DNA from: GCA-003244245 sp036266995
GTDB taxonomy: Bacteria; Actinomycetota; Actinomycetes; Mycobacteriales; Pseudonocardiaceae
DNA: 64,000 nucleotides
Assembly: GCA_036266995.1 (NCBI GenBank)
Contig: DATAWX010000172.1
Coordinates: 1-64,000 of the forward strand
Direction: 5' to 3'
The notes under the pieces are model-generated. The model was given only the letters and a program-made list of their open reading frames with translations. It was not told the origin of the DNA and searched no databases. Positions 51,328-58,979 of the stretch are shown one piece after another. The position numbers and the translations under genes are program-made. Each line of letters opens with the position of its first letter. Positions within the stretch are counted from its first letter, which is position 1.

Positions 51328-52398
51328 TCAGGTGGTGCTGCGGCGGCGCAGGAACGGATCGGTGAGGGCGGGTGGTAGGTAGCCTGCGTCGGGACGCGAC
51401 AGGGTGACGCCGGGCGCGACGATCTCGTCGATGCGGTCCAGCACGTCACAGGACAGCGTGACGTCGACGGCGCCGAGCTGCGACTCCAGGTGTTGCATCG
51501 TGCGTGGGCCGATGATCGGTGCCGTCACAGCGGGGTGCTGGCTCACGAAGGCGAGCGCCAGGTGGATAAGGGACATCCCGGCCTGTTCGGCAAGCCCGGC
51601 CAAGGCGTCAGCAGCGTCGAGCTTGCGCTGGTTGTCCGGATTGGACAGGTCGTAGCGGGCAGGTATGCGTTGGGAACGCAGCGACGCCGGCGCGTCCTGG
51701 CCCTTGCGGTACTTGCCGGTGAGCCACCCGCCGGCCAGCGGGCTCCACGGCAGAACACCCATCCCATAGCGCTGCGCCACCGGCAGCACGTCCGCCTCGA
51801 CGCCGCGGACGAGCAGGGAGTACGGCGGCTGCTCGGTCACAAACCGGCCCACCGCCCGCTGCTGCGCCGTCCACTGCGCCTCGACGATCTGGTGCGCCGG
51901 GAAGGTCGAGGAGCCGAACGCCCGGATCTTGCCCTGGCGCTGCAGGTCGGTGAGGGCGCCGAGGGTCTCCTCGACGGCGGTGTCGGGATCCGGGCGGTGC
52001 ACCTGGTAGAGGTCGATCCAGTCGGTGCCCAGCCGCCGGAGGCTGTTGTCCACCTCCTGGACGATCCACCGGCGTGAGTTGCCGCGCTTGTTCGGGTCGC
52101 CTGCGCTCCGCTGGCCGAAGGGAGTGTTTACCGGTACGTCCATCTGGGCGTGGAACTTGGTCGCGAGGATCACGCCGTCACGGCGGCCGCCGGCCAGCGC
52201 TTTGCCGACGATGACCTCCGACTCGCCCTGTGAGTAGACGTCGGCGGTGTCGATGAAGTTGATGCCGGCGTCCAGCGCGTGGTGGATGATTCCGATCGAC
52301 GTCTGATGATCGGGTTCGCCCCACGCGCCGAACATCATCGCCCCCAGACACAGCGGGCTGACTTGCATTCCGGTGCATCCAAGGCTGCGGTAGTCCAT
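51328..52398 (-). CDS. Aldo/keto reductase
   Basis: A 356-residue NADPH-dependent oxidoreductase of the AKR fold (YajO/PhdYeaE-like group). The catalytic tetrad is visible: Asp and Tyr in FIDTADVYSQGESE (about 49-62), Lys in LATKFH (about 83), and His in YQVHRPD (about 133). The NADP-binding end reads PIIGPRTMQHLESQL. The long TKFHAQMDVPVNTP insert is typical of the actinobacterial subgroup. The substrate is likely a small aldehyde or ketone. Two genes follow it in the opposite direction after the DUF3558 lipoprotein. Confidence 0.93.
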   Translation of the reverse strand: MDYRSLGCTGMQVSPLCLGAMMFGAWGEPDHQTSIGIIHHALDAGINFIDTADVYSQGESEVIVGKALAGGRRDGVILATKFHAQMDVPVNTPFGQRSAGDPNKRGNSRRWIVQEVDNSLRRLGTDWIDLYQVHRPDPDTAVEETLGALTDLQRQGKIRAFGSSTFPAHQIVEAQWTAQQRAVGRFVTEQPPYSLLVRGVEADVLPVAQRYGMGVLPWSPLAGGWLTGKYRKGQDAPASLRSQRIPARYDLSNPDNQRKLDAADALAGLAEQAGMSLIHLALAFVSQHPAVTAPIIGPRTMQHLESQLGAVDVTLSCDVLDRIDEIVAPGVTLSRPDAGYLPPALTDPFLRRRSTT

Positions 52399-52407
52399 CT
52401 GCCGAGC

Positions 52408-52911
52408 CTACGAGGCTCTCGGCAACCGGGGCTCGATCAGCTGCGCGATCCGCAGCGCCTCAGGGCACGAATCGATTCGATCACCATCCGGGCTCAACGT
52501 CGACGCCACATGAACCACCAGCGATACCGAGCCGCCATCCATCAGCTGCTCGCAGTCGGTGCCGCCGTCGCGGTCTACCGCAAACGTCAGTCCTGCTCGG
52601 CCGTTCACCGCGTTTTCCGCGAAGGTGATGAATGCCGGGCCACGCTGACGGGCCCGGTACGAAGCGACGGTCTCCTGGTCACGTTCAAGGCTCAACCTGA
52701 GTGGCTTACCTACCCACTCGCAGCCAACCGAGCCAAACTGATCCACCGTCTCGCGGGTGTTCGGCTGGACACCGAGTTGGCTCAGCTCGGCGTCGGTCAA
52801 AATGCTGCACATGTCGACGGATCTCGCGTCGGCCACCCCGAGCGAAGCGTGTGGTGCGCAGGCAGCCCCCAGTACCCCCAGAGCCGCCACCAGCAAAACC
52901 CCACGCATCAT
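52408..52911 (-). CDS. DUF3558-family lipoprotein
   Basis: A 167-residue predicted lipoprotein (LGVLGAAC lipobox). The mature part has DMCSILTDAELSQLGVQP, GCEWVG and a C-terminal C-P-E-A-L-R-I-A motif, the DUF3558 pattern shared by small actinobacterial envelope lipoproteins such as Mycobacterium LppA-like proteins. Four Cys in the mature part could form two disulfides. Function unknown. It ends 9 bases upstream of the aldo/keto reductase start on the same strand, though coupling is uncertain. Confidence 0.82.
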   Translation of the reverse strand: MMRGVLLVAALGVLGAACAPHASLGVADARSVDMCSILTDAELSQLGVQPNTRETVDQFGSVGCEWVGKPLRLSLERDQETVASYRARQRGPAFITFAENAVNGRAGLTFAVDRDGGTDCEQLMDGGSVSLVVHVASTLSPDGDRIDSCPEALRIAQLIEPRLPRAS

Positions 52912-52931
52912 CCCTCACCGACCCCCCGGGT

Positions 52932-53013
52932 GCGCTACGCCTCCCGAACTCCACCGTAGAGCTGTTCGGAGGACCTTGGACAGCGCTGCTGTGGAGTTCG
53001 GGAGGCGTAGCGC
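52932..53013. repeat. Perfect 23-base inverted repeat with 36-base spacer
   Basis: Bases 52932-52954 (GCGCTACGCCTCCCGAAC plus CTCCAC region) are the exact reverse complement of 52991-53013. The spacer 52955-52990 is 36 bases, the same as at 16609-16674, and both arms share a GAACTC-[GC]-AC motif. It lies between the DUF3558 lipoprotein and a divergent gene. It is not a terminator (no U tract) and has the look of a mobile or REP-like palindrome. Confidence 0.85.
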
Positions 53014-53107
53014 TGCTCACTCCGGTAGCGGGGGCTGGGCCGGTGCGCGGCTGGGGTATCGGTGAGATCATCGTCGGATCGGGGTGCCGACCGGATGGGG
53101 TGATGGG

Positions 53108-53563
53108 ATGAGCGGGCCGGGGAATCCACGAGACGGCAACCAGCATCGCCCGCCGGTGAGCTACGGCCAGAACCCGCCGGGGTATGGACAGAGTGCTGGC
53201 GCCCCCGTGCGGCCCCGCAACGGCTTCGGGATCGCCGCACTGATCCTGGGTCTGCTCGCGCTCCTGCTGTGCTGGACGATTGTCGGCGGCCTCGTCTTCG
53301 GCATCCTCGCGCTGATATTCGGGCTGCTCGGTCGGGCCCGAGCCAAGCGGGGCGAAGCCACCAACGGTGGCGTGTCACTCGGCGGAGTCGTGCTCGGCAT
53401 CATCGGACTGCTTCTCACCATCGGGCTGGTTGCGGTGGGCGCGTCGCTGTTGAACTCGCCGGCCGGGCAGAACTACGAGCAGTGCATCCAGCAGTCGGGC
53501 CGGGATCCGGCGAAGATGCAACAGTGCTTCTCAGAGTTCGGCAACCAGGTCGGGAGACGCTGA
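53108..53563 (+). CDS. DUF4190-type small membrane protein
   Basis: About 151 residues from the ATG at 53108. A Pro/Gly/Asn-rich N-terminus (PPVSYGQNPPGYG) is followed by two helices separated by a polar turn (GIAALILGLLALLLCWTIVGGL and VSLGGVVLGIIGLLLTIGLV), with AKRGE between them. This is the DUF4190 layout common in actinobacterial envelope proteins. A Cys-containing C-terminus follows (YEQCIQQSGRDP). It is convergent with marP. Confidence 0.85.
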   Translation: MSGPGNPRDGNQHRPPVSYGQNPPGYGQSAGAPVRPRNGFGIAALILGLLALLLCWTIVGGLVFGILALIFGLLGRARAKRGEATNGGVSLGGVVLGIIGLLLTIGLVAVGASLLNSPAGQNYEQCIQQSGRDPAKMQQCFSEFGNQVGRR

Positions 53564-53585
53564 GTTCGCCGCACCGGGGCGCCAC

Positions 53586-54773
53586 TCACGAGGCACAGCT
53601 GCCGGTGGAAACCTCGGTGGTTCGGCTCGTTGCGGTATTGACCTGGTCGGCGATCTCATCATCGGCAAGCACGAACCCAGTCTCGTCGTTGTCGACTGCT
53701 GCTCCGAACACCAGGCCGAGTACTTGGCCGGAGCCGTCGAGCAGCGGGCCTCCGGAGTTGCCGCTGCGGACCACGGCGCGGACCGTGTAGACGTTGCGGA
53801 CCACGGTCGACGCGTTGTAGATGTCCGGACCGCGCAGGTGGATGCGGTCCCGAACCCGGGCGGCGGACGCCGTGTAGGGCCCATCCAGCGGGTAGCCGAG
53901 CACCAGACCACTCAACCCTGAGATGGCCGGCTTCGGGGCCAGCGGCAACACCGGCGCCCTCAACCCAGGTACCCTCAGGATCGCGACGTCGACCTCCGGG
54001 TCATAGCTGACCACCTCGGCGTCCAGCGTGTTGTTCGGGGATATCTCCACCTGTACCTGGTCGGTACCGGCGACGACGTGCGCATTGGTGATCACCCGCT
54101 GGGGCGCCACCACGAAGCCGCTACCTTCCAGCGCTCGGGAGCAAGAGCGCGCCCGGCCGCGGACCTTCAGCACGCTGGCCTTGGCCTGCCGGACCACCGG
54201 GCTGTTGAGCAGCACCGGATCCGCCGGCCCGACATCAGTGATCGGGGTAGGCGAGAACGGCGCGAGTACGTCGGGGAACCCGGAGACATCTAACAGTCTG
54301 GTCAGCTCAGAGGGCAGTTCACGCAGCACATTGGGCATGACCGTGTCCACGAGCCGCAGCACCGACGAGTCCCGCACTGCCCCGGTCAGTCCGGTGTAGA
54401 CCGACGACTTCGACAGCGGCAGGGCCACCAGCCAGGCGACCACCAGAGCCGCTATCCCTTGCACGACTGCGCCCAGGAAGCTGTCCATCTGGCGCAGCAC
54501 CTCCGCGTCGATCCGGCGCTGTACCGCCCGGCCCAGCAACACACCGAGCGTTTCGCCGATCGCGATGAGCACGATCACGATCGAGACTCCGAGCGCGACT
54601 CGGACCTCCGGGCTCTGGTAGCGCTCGATCAGCGAGGGCGCGATCCGCACTCCGATCACTGCGCCGGCCAGCACCCCGATGAAAGACGCCCCCGCGGTGA
54701 CCATCCCTTGGCGGGCACCGGAGACTCCGGCGAGCAGGGCCAGCATCAGCACCAGCACGTCCACCCAGTTCAC
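53586..54773 (-). CDS. marP: MarP-family membrane serine protease (acid resistance)
   Basis: A 395-residue protein, homologue of Rv3671c/MarP. The N-terminus is a CvpA-like four-helix domain (LVLMLALLAGVSGARQG and following). After a linker, a trypsin-like protease has LEGSGFVVAPQRVITNAHVV (catalytic His), an Asp in SYDPEVDVAILRV, and the nucleophile Ser in RSGNSGGPLLDGSG. In mycobacteria it maintains cytoplasmic pH and envelope integrity in acid and cleaves a peptidoglycan hydrolase. The GTG start overlaps the upstream Nudix stop by 4 bases, so it ends the nth-tlpA-nudix-marP operon. Confidence 0.95.
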   Translation of the reverse strand: MNWVDVLVLMLALLAGVSGARQGMVTAGASFIGVLAGAVIGVRIAPSLIERYQSPEVRVALGVSIVIVLIAIGETLGVLLGRAVQRRIDAEVLRQMDSFLGAVVQGIAALVVAWLVALPLSKSSVYTGLTGAVRDSSVLRLVDTVMPNVLRELPSELTRLLDVSGFPDVLAPFSPTPITDVGPADPVLLNSPVVRQAKASVLKVRGRARSCSRALEGSGFVVAPQRVITNAHVVAGTDQVQVEISPNNTLDAEVVSYDPEVDVAILRVPGLRAPVLPLAPKPAISGLSGLVLGYPLDGPYTASAARVRDRIHLRGPDIYNASTVVRNVYTVRAVVRSGNSGGPLLDGSGQVLGLVFGAAVDNDETGFVLADDEIADQVNTATSRTTEVSTGSCAS

Positions 54774-55504
54774 CGGATCACCTCGGTCCGCTCGGCCAGC
54801 CGCCTTGCGACGTCCAGGTCGTACTCAGCCGCCGGCTCCCAGGGCTGTGCCCAACCGCCCATTGTCAACAGTGCGGCCAGCAACCCGCCGGTGAACCCCC
54901 AGACGAGCATCCCAGGTACCACGAACGCGGGGTACAGGTACCCGCTGGGCCCGCGCACGATCAGCCGGTTCGGTGGGTCCGCAAGCACCCGCAGCAGCAC
55001 CCGGGCGACCGCAACGGTCTCCCGATGATCCACCGGAGCCACCGCTCCGGGCCGCTCCCAATAACCCAGCACCGGCGTGACGACAAAATTCGACGGCGGC
55101 ACGTACTGCTGCGGCAGCACCGCGACCGGGCGCACATCGTCGGCACGGATTCCGACCTCCTCGACGGCCTCCCGCAGCGCCGTCGCAACCGGACCGTCAT
55201 CACCTTCTTCCGCGGCTCCGCCGGGAAAACAGACCTGGCCGGGGTGCGAGGACAGGCCCGGCGAGCGCACCTGCAGCAGCACATCCGGCTCACCAGTACG
55301 GGAGTCCTCGGCCAGGAGCACCAGCACAGCGGCCGGTCGGCCGCCCACTCGGGGCACCGGGATCCGACCGAGATCACCGGGGCCCAGCCCGGCGGTGCGG
55401 CGGACCAGCAGATCGAGCCACCCGGGCAGCGACGTGGGATCGACCAGCGGCCCGGTTACCAGCGGCCACCGTGCGGCGGCCCCCGTTCCGATCGGCCCGG
55501 TCAT
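54770..55504 (-). CDS. CoA pyrophosphatase-type Nudix hydrolase
   Basis: A 244-residue Nudix enzyme. SSHPGQVCFPGGAAEEGDDG followed by PVATALREAVEEVGI is the Nudix box in the spacing of the UPF0035/NudL CoA pyrophosphatase branch, and LLQVRSPGLSSHPGQ is the CoA-specific extension. It hydrolyses CoA or acyl-CoA to phosphopantetheine and 3',5'-ADP. In M. tuberculosis the corresponding gene (Rv3672c) is also directly upstream of marP. Overlaps with both neighbours are 4 bases. Confidence 0.92.
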   Translation of the reverse strand: MTGPIGTGAAARWPLVTGPLVDPTSLPGWLDLLVRRTAGLGPGDLGRIPVPRVGGRPAAVLVLLAEDSRTGEPDVLLQVRSPGLSSHPGQVCFPGGAAEEGDDGPVATALREAVEEVGIRADDVRPVAVLPQQYVPPSNFVVTPVLGYWERPGAVAPVDHRETVAVARVLLRVLADPPNRLIVRGPSGYLYPAFVVPGMLVWGFTGGLLAALLTMGGWAQPWEPAAEYDLDVARRLAERTEVIR

Positions 55505-56169
55505 CCGGCCGCTCCGGGTCCGAGGTAGCGCGCCACGACAGTGCGCACCTGCTGCGGGCTGCGCAGTACCTCTGGTGGGTTGACCTGGCTGACCCGACCG
55601 TCGGCAGACACCAGATAGGTCAGCGGCAGTACCGGCGGGGCGCTCAGCGCGGCGCGCAGCCTGCCGTCGGGATCGCTGACCGACGGGTAGTGCACGTTCA
55701 ACGAGCGAAGCAGGTCAAGTGCCCCTTCAGGTATCCCCTGGACCTCGACGCCGAGCACTGGCACCGCGCCAGGCTCGGCGGCGTAGGCGGCCAGCGCCGG
55801 CAGCTCTTCGGTGCACGGTTGGCACATCGGCCCCCACAAGTTGAGCAACGCCGGACTCCCGGCCAATGCCGCCCCCAGGTCGACCGTCCCTGCCTGGCCG
55901 AGGCAGGGCAACACCAGCCCGGACAGCGGCCCCCGGGTGGCGCCCGGGTGCGCGGCCGGGCAGGGCAGCAGAGCAGCCTGGGACCTCAACTGTTCGATAC
56001 TGGGCAGCGGCGACTCGGTGGCAGGCTGGGCCGGTTGCCCGAGCTGAGCGGCCTGGGTGGACGCTCGAGGCCCGGAAGTTGGCAGCCCCAACGTTGGCAG
56101 ACACAGTGCCACGACAAGTGCCGACGCCAGCAACGCCGTCACCAGCACCCAGCGCAATGCAGGCTTCAC
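55501..56169 (-). CDS. TlpA/thioredoxin-like thiol oxidoreductase
   Basis: 222 residues with an N-terminal hydrophobic segment (LRWVLVTALLASALVVALCLP, about 5-25) and a thioredoxin fold with the active site WGPMCQPCTEELP (C-x-x-C, about 118-121). It is exported or membrane-anchored and would reduce or oxidise envelope thiols. The gene is coupled to both the Nudix gene downstream and nth upstream, as in the Rv3673c arrangement. Confidence 0.9.
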   Translation of the reverse strand: MKPALRWVLVTALLASALVVALCLPTLGLPTSGPRASTQAAQLGQPAQPATESPLPSIEQLRSQAALLPCPAAHPGATRGPLSGLVLPCLGQAGTVDLGAALAGSPALLNLWGPMCQPCTEELPALAAYAAEPGAVPVLGVEVQGIPEGALDLLRSLNVHYPSVSDPDGRLRAALSAPPVLPLTYLVSADGRVSQVNPPEVLRSPQQVRTVVARYLGPGAAG

Positions 56170-56984
56170 CTGATCGGCCCCGGGGCCGTGACACCGACTC
56201 TTAACTCGGGATCGGCTGCCAGGTCAGGAGGCAACCCGGCCATCTCCAGCAGGTGCGGCGCCTCAGGCCCGCGCAGCAACATGGCCGCGATCGCGGGCTC
56301 GGTAGGGCCGAGCCCGTAGGAGGGACAGTCCGCAGCCAGCGGGCATACCCCGCAGGCCGGCCGGCGCGAGTGGCACACCCGGCGCCCGTGGAAGATCACC
56401 CGGTGGGACAGCATCGTCCAGTCCCGTTTCGGCACGAGCGCGCCGATCGCGTGCTCAACCTTCACCGGATCGTCGTGCTCAGTCCAACCCCACCGGCGCG
56501 CCAGCCGCCCGAAGTGGGTGTCGACTGTGATGCCGGGCACGCCGAATGCGTTGCCGAGGATCACGTTAGCGGTCTTGCGCCCGATTCCCGGCAGCGTGAC
56601 CAGCTCAGCCAACGTCTGCGGCAGCTCGCCATCGAAGCGCTCGACCAGCGCCGCACCGAGTCCGATCAGCGCCGTCGCCTTGTTCCGGTAGAACCCGGTG
56701 GGTCGGATCAGCCTCTCCAGCTCATCCCGATCGGCAGCCGCGTAGCCGCTGGCGTGGAGATACCTGGCGAACAGCGCGGGCGTGGTTTCGTTGACCCGCT
56801 TGTCAGTGGTCTGCGCCGACAAGATGGTGGCGACGGCGAGCTGCAGTGGCGTCTGGAAGTCCAGTTCGCAGTGCGCATCCGGGTAGGCGACGGTCAGAAC
56901 GCGACCCATCCGGCGGGCTCGCCGAACCAACGCAAGGTGGCTCTCCGCAGCGAAAGACCGGCGCGATCGAGCTGGCACTCCCAC
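56166..56984 (-). CDS. nth: Endonuclease III (DNA glycosylase/AP lyase)
   Basis: About 272 residues. The open frame extends to 57377, but family homology begins near GTG 56984/56978. The HhH motif and catalytic Lys are in LPGIGRKTANVILGNA, the catalytic Asp in VDTHFGRLARR, and the [4Fe-4S] cluster Cys in CHSRRPACGVCPLAADC (C-x6-C-x2-C-x5-C). It excises oxidised pyrimidines. It starts the operon with the TlpA-like gene (4-base overlap). An extra C-terminal tail of about 50 residues extends beyond the cluster. A small gene is encoded divergently just upstream. Confidence 0.95.
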   Translation of the reverse strand: MGVPARSRRSFAAESHLALVRRARRMGRVLTVAYPDAHCELDFQTPLQLAVATILSAQTTDKRVNETTPALFARYLHASGYAAADRDELERLIRPTGFYRNKATALIGLGAALVERFDGELPQTLAELVTLPGIGRKTANVILGNAFGVPGITVDTHFGRLARRWGWTEHDDPVKVEHAIGALVPKRDWTMLSHRVIFHGRRVCHSRRPACGVCPLAADCPSYGLGPTEPAIAAMLLRGPEAPHLLEMAGLPPDLAADPELRVGVTAPGPIR

Positions 56985-57117
56985 AGAGTACGGAGGCCAC
57001 GCCGGTCCCCGTCGCCCAGCCTCGTACCGGCCGTACCCAGGCCGGGCCGGACGACACGCCCGACACGCGACCCCGCGCGCACAACTGGTCGTGGGATACG
57101 GCAGGATCCCACGCACC

Positions 57118-57405
57118 ATGACCGTCTGGTTCGTCGCCGCAGTCCCAGTGTTGCTCATGTTTTTTACGCTCGGGATGGAGCGGCTGGAAGCCCGCCTGCG
57201 CCACCTCACAGTCCAAGAGAACGAGGTCGAGGAGTTCCTGCAAGCCGCTCGACCTGATGAGGTCCGGGCACTGTTCCGCAGCGGGATCGGGCGCGCGCTG
57301 GAACTGTTCCGGTTGCGTCGGATACCCGACACCGGCGTCCCCAACGGGACTGGCTCACGCACCTTCGGTCTGGTCACGTCACGCCGCGCCCGCCAACGGT
57401 CTTAG
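57118..57405 (+). CDS. Small membrane-anchored protein between nth and crp
   Basis: 95 residues from the ATG at 57118. One hydrophobic segment (VWFVAAVPVLLMFFTLGME) is followed by a charged helical region (ERLEARLRHLTVQENEVEEF, then LQAARPDEVRALF) and a basic tail. It fits small conserved actinobacterial proteins of this locus, but I do not recognise the family. It lies antisense to the unneeded 5' part of the nth frame and 71 bases upstream of crp. Confidence 0.6.
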   Translation: MTVWFVAAVPVLLMFFTLGMERLEARLRHLTVQENEVEEFLQAARPDEVRALFRSGIGRALELFRLRRIPDTGVPNGTGSRTFGLVTSRRARQRS

Positions 57406-57475
57406 ACTCCACCCAACGTGATCGGCGGTATTGGAGCAGGCGCTGTGAGGCGCCCGGGTCAGCGGGAGGAACACA

Positions 57476-58150
57476 GTGACCGACCCCCTGGCTACGGCCG
57501 GCATCTTCCAAGGTGTTGACCCATCAGCGATCGAGGCTTTGAAAAGCGCCCTGGAACCGGTCAACTTCCCTCGAGCCCACATCATCTTCGCCGAAGGCGA
57601 ACTGGGCGATCGCCTGTACATCATCCTGTCCGGCAAGGTCAAGATCGGGCGGAAGTCAGCTGACGGCCGGGAGAACCTGCTCGCGGTATTCGGGCCTTCG
57701 GACATGTTCGGTGAGCTTTCGATCTTCGACCCCGGGCCCCGGACATCGACGGCTACCACGGTGACGGAGGTCCGAGCCGTCAGCATGGACCGTCCCGCGT
57801 TGCGGGAGTGGATCACCAAGCGGCCGGAGATCGCCGAGCAGCTGCTGCGGGTGATCGCTCGTCGGCTGCGCCGTACCAACAACATGCTCGCCGACCTGAT
57901 CTTCACCGATGTCCCAGGACGGGTGGCCAAGGCGCTACTGCAGCTCGCGCACGACTTCGGCACCCAAGAGGGCGGCATGCTTCGAGTAACCCATGACCTC
58001 ACTCAGGAGGAGATCGCACAGTTGGTCGGTGCCTCCCGGGAGACGGTGAACAAGGCGCTCGCCGACTTCGCCCAGCGCGGTTGGCTGCGCCTGGAAGGCA
58101 AGAGCGTGCTCATCCTGGAACCCCAGCGCCTAGCCCGCCGCGCCCGTTAA
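57476..58150 (+). CDS. crp: Crp/Fnr-family cAMP-responsive regulator
   Basis: A 224-residue global regulator, orthologue-like to Rv3676. The cyclic-nucleotide domain has LYIILSGKVKIG (about 43-54) and FGELSIFDPGPRTSTATTVT, where Glu and the Arg-Thr pair contact cAMP. The C-terminal winged helix reads DLTQEEIAQLVGASRETVNKALADFAQRGWL. GTG start with GGGAGGAACACA upstream. Position between nth and the RidA/ArsA genes matches M. tuberculosis. By family knowledge it controls carbon metabolism, resuscitation and stress genes. Confidence 0.95.
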   Translation: MTDPLATAGIFQGVDPSAIEALKSALEPVNFPRAHIIFAEGELGDRLYIILSGKVKIGRKSADGRENLLAVFGPSDMFGELSIFDPGPRTSTATTVTEVRAVSMDRPALREWITKRPEIAEQLLRVIARRLRRTNNMLADLIFTDVPGRVAKALLQLAHDFGTQEGGMLRVTHDLTQEEIAQLVGASRETVNKALADFAQRGWLRLEGKSVLILEPQRLARRAR

Positions 58151-58216
58151 CGAAGGTAGCCCTTCAAGTACCGCCAACCCGGGGTTCGACTGCTCCTCAC
58201 GACTACCAACGTCGGG

Positions 58217-58669
58217 TCAGACCTCGACGACGAGTTCGACTTCGACCGGAGCGCCCAGCGGTAGCTCGGCGACCCCGACTGCGGAGCGGGCATGCGCCCC
58301 CGCCTCACCGAATACCGCTCCGAGGAGCTCGGACGCCCCGTTGAGCACGGCGGCCTGCGCGGTGAAACCGGGTGCTGAGGATACGAATCCCACGACCTTC
58401 ACGACCTGGACCACCGAGTCCAGACCGACCAGGCCGTCGACGGCGGCCAGTGCATTGAGCATGCAGGTTCGGGCCAGCTCATGACCTCGCGCGGGGTCGA
58501 TCTCGGCACCGAGCTTGCCGGTGGCCGCGAGTACTCCGCCGACCAACGGCAGCTGGCCGGCGGTGAACACCAACGATCCGCTGCGCACCGCCGGCAGGTA
58601 CACCCCGGCCGGCGTGGCTACCGGCGGCAGCACCAACCCGAGCTCGGTCAGCCGGCCCGACCAGCTCAC
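58217..58669 (-). CDS. RidA/YjgF-family protein
   Basis: About 150 residues from GTG 58669. It has GVYLPAVRSGSLVFTAGQLPLVGG, CMLNALAAVDGLVGLDSVV, and ELPLGAPVEVELVVEV at the C-terminus. RidA proteins deaminate reactive enamine/imine intermediates, mainly from threonine and serine dehydration. The usual conserved Arg near the C-terminus is not clear (ARSAVGVAELPLGA), so catalytic status is uncertain. It overlaps the DUF4177 gene by 4 bases; this pair precedes the ArsA genes in mycobacteria (Rv3678c). Confidence 0.88.
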   Translation of the reverse strand: MSWSGRLTELGLVLPPVATPAGVYLPAVRSGSLVFTAGQLPLVGGVLAATGKLGAEIDPARGHELARTCMLNALAAVDGLVGLDSVVQVVKVVGFVSSAPGFTAQAAVLNGASELLGAVFGEAGAHARSAVGVAELPLGAPVEVELVVEV

Positions 58670-58821
58670 TGCTTCGGGCGCTTGAGATAGGCCACCAGCT
58701 GCTCTCCCGTCGGCCCCGGCGTCACGGTGACCAGTTCCCAGCCGTCGGCTCCCCACTGGTCGAGGATCTGCTTCGTGGCATGGGTCAACAGCGGCACGGT
58801 CGCGTACTCCCAGGTCGTCAT
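58666..58821 (-). CDS. DUF4177-like small protein
   Basis: 51 residues: TTWEYATVPLLTHATKQIL, GADGWELVTVTPG and a C-terminal VAYLKRPKQ. The W-E-Y start and D-G-W-E-L core are the DUF4177 signature; these tiny proteins (Rv3678A-like) sit with RidA in actinobacteria. ATG at 58821, coupled to the RidA gene. Function unknown. Confidence 0.85.
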   Translation of the reverse strand: MTTWEYATVPLLTHATKQILDQWGADGWELVTVTPGPTGEQLVAYLKRPKQ

Positions 58822-58847
58822 GGCGTGCAGCCTACGGCTGCCGGCTT

Positions 58848-58908
58848 GATCGCGGTTTATGTGCCGTAGACGACACGGGATGTCGCGCAAGGCACATAAA
58901 GCGTGATC
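58848..58908. repeat. Imperfect palindrome with TTTATGTGCC/GGCACATAAA core
   Basis: TTTATGTGCC (58856-58865) is the exact reverse complement of GGCACATAAA (58891-58900), with GATC extending both ends (58848-58851 and 58905-58908). A related half (AAGGCACACAAACCCTGATC, around 27863-27882) lies between the PIG-L and transglycosylase genes. It occupies the divergent region before the ArsA genes and may be a dispersed intergenic repeat or a shared regulator site. Confidence 0.6.
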
Positions 58909-58979
58909 TTGAATCGCAGGCGGGCTGGGGAAAGCTCGTCGGCGGATCAGCGGATGTTGGAGCCGCCTAGGCTCACGGT

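Noticed and set aside
53084..53107. Longer start for the DUF4190 protein
   Set aside because: The ATG at 53108 has the better site, and the extra eight residues are not typical of the family.
56985..57377. N-terminal extension of the nth frame
   Set aside because: Ser/Arg-rich, not part of endonuclease III, and antisense to a small plus-strand membrane-protein gene.
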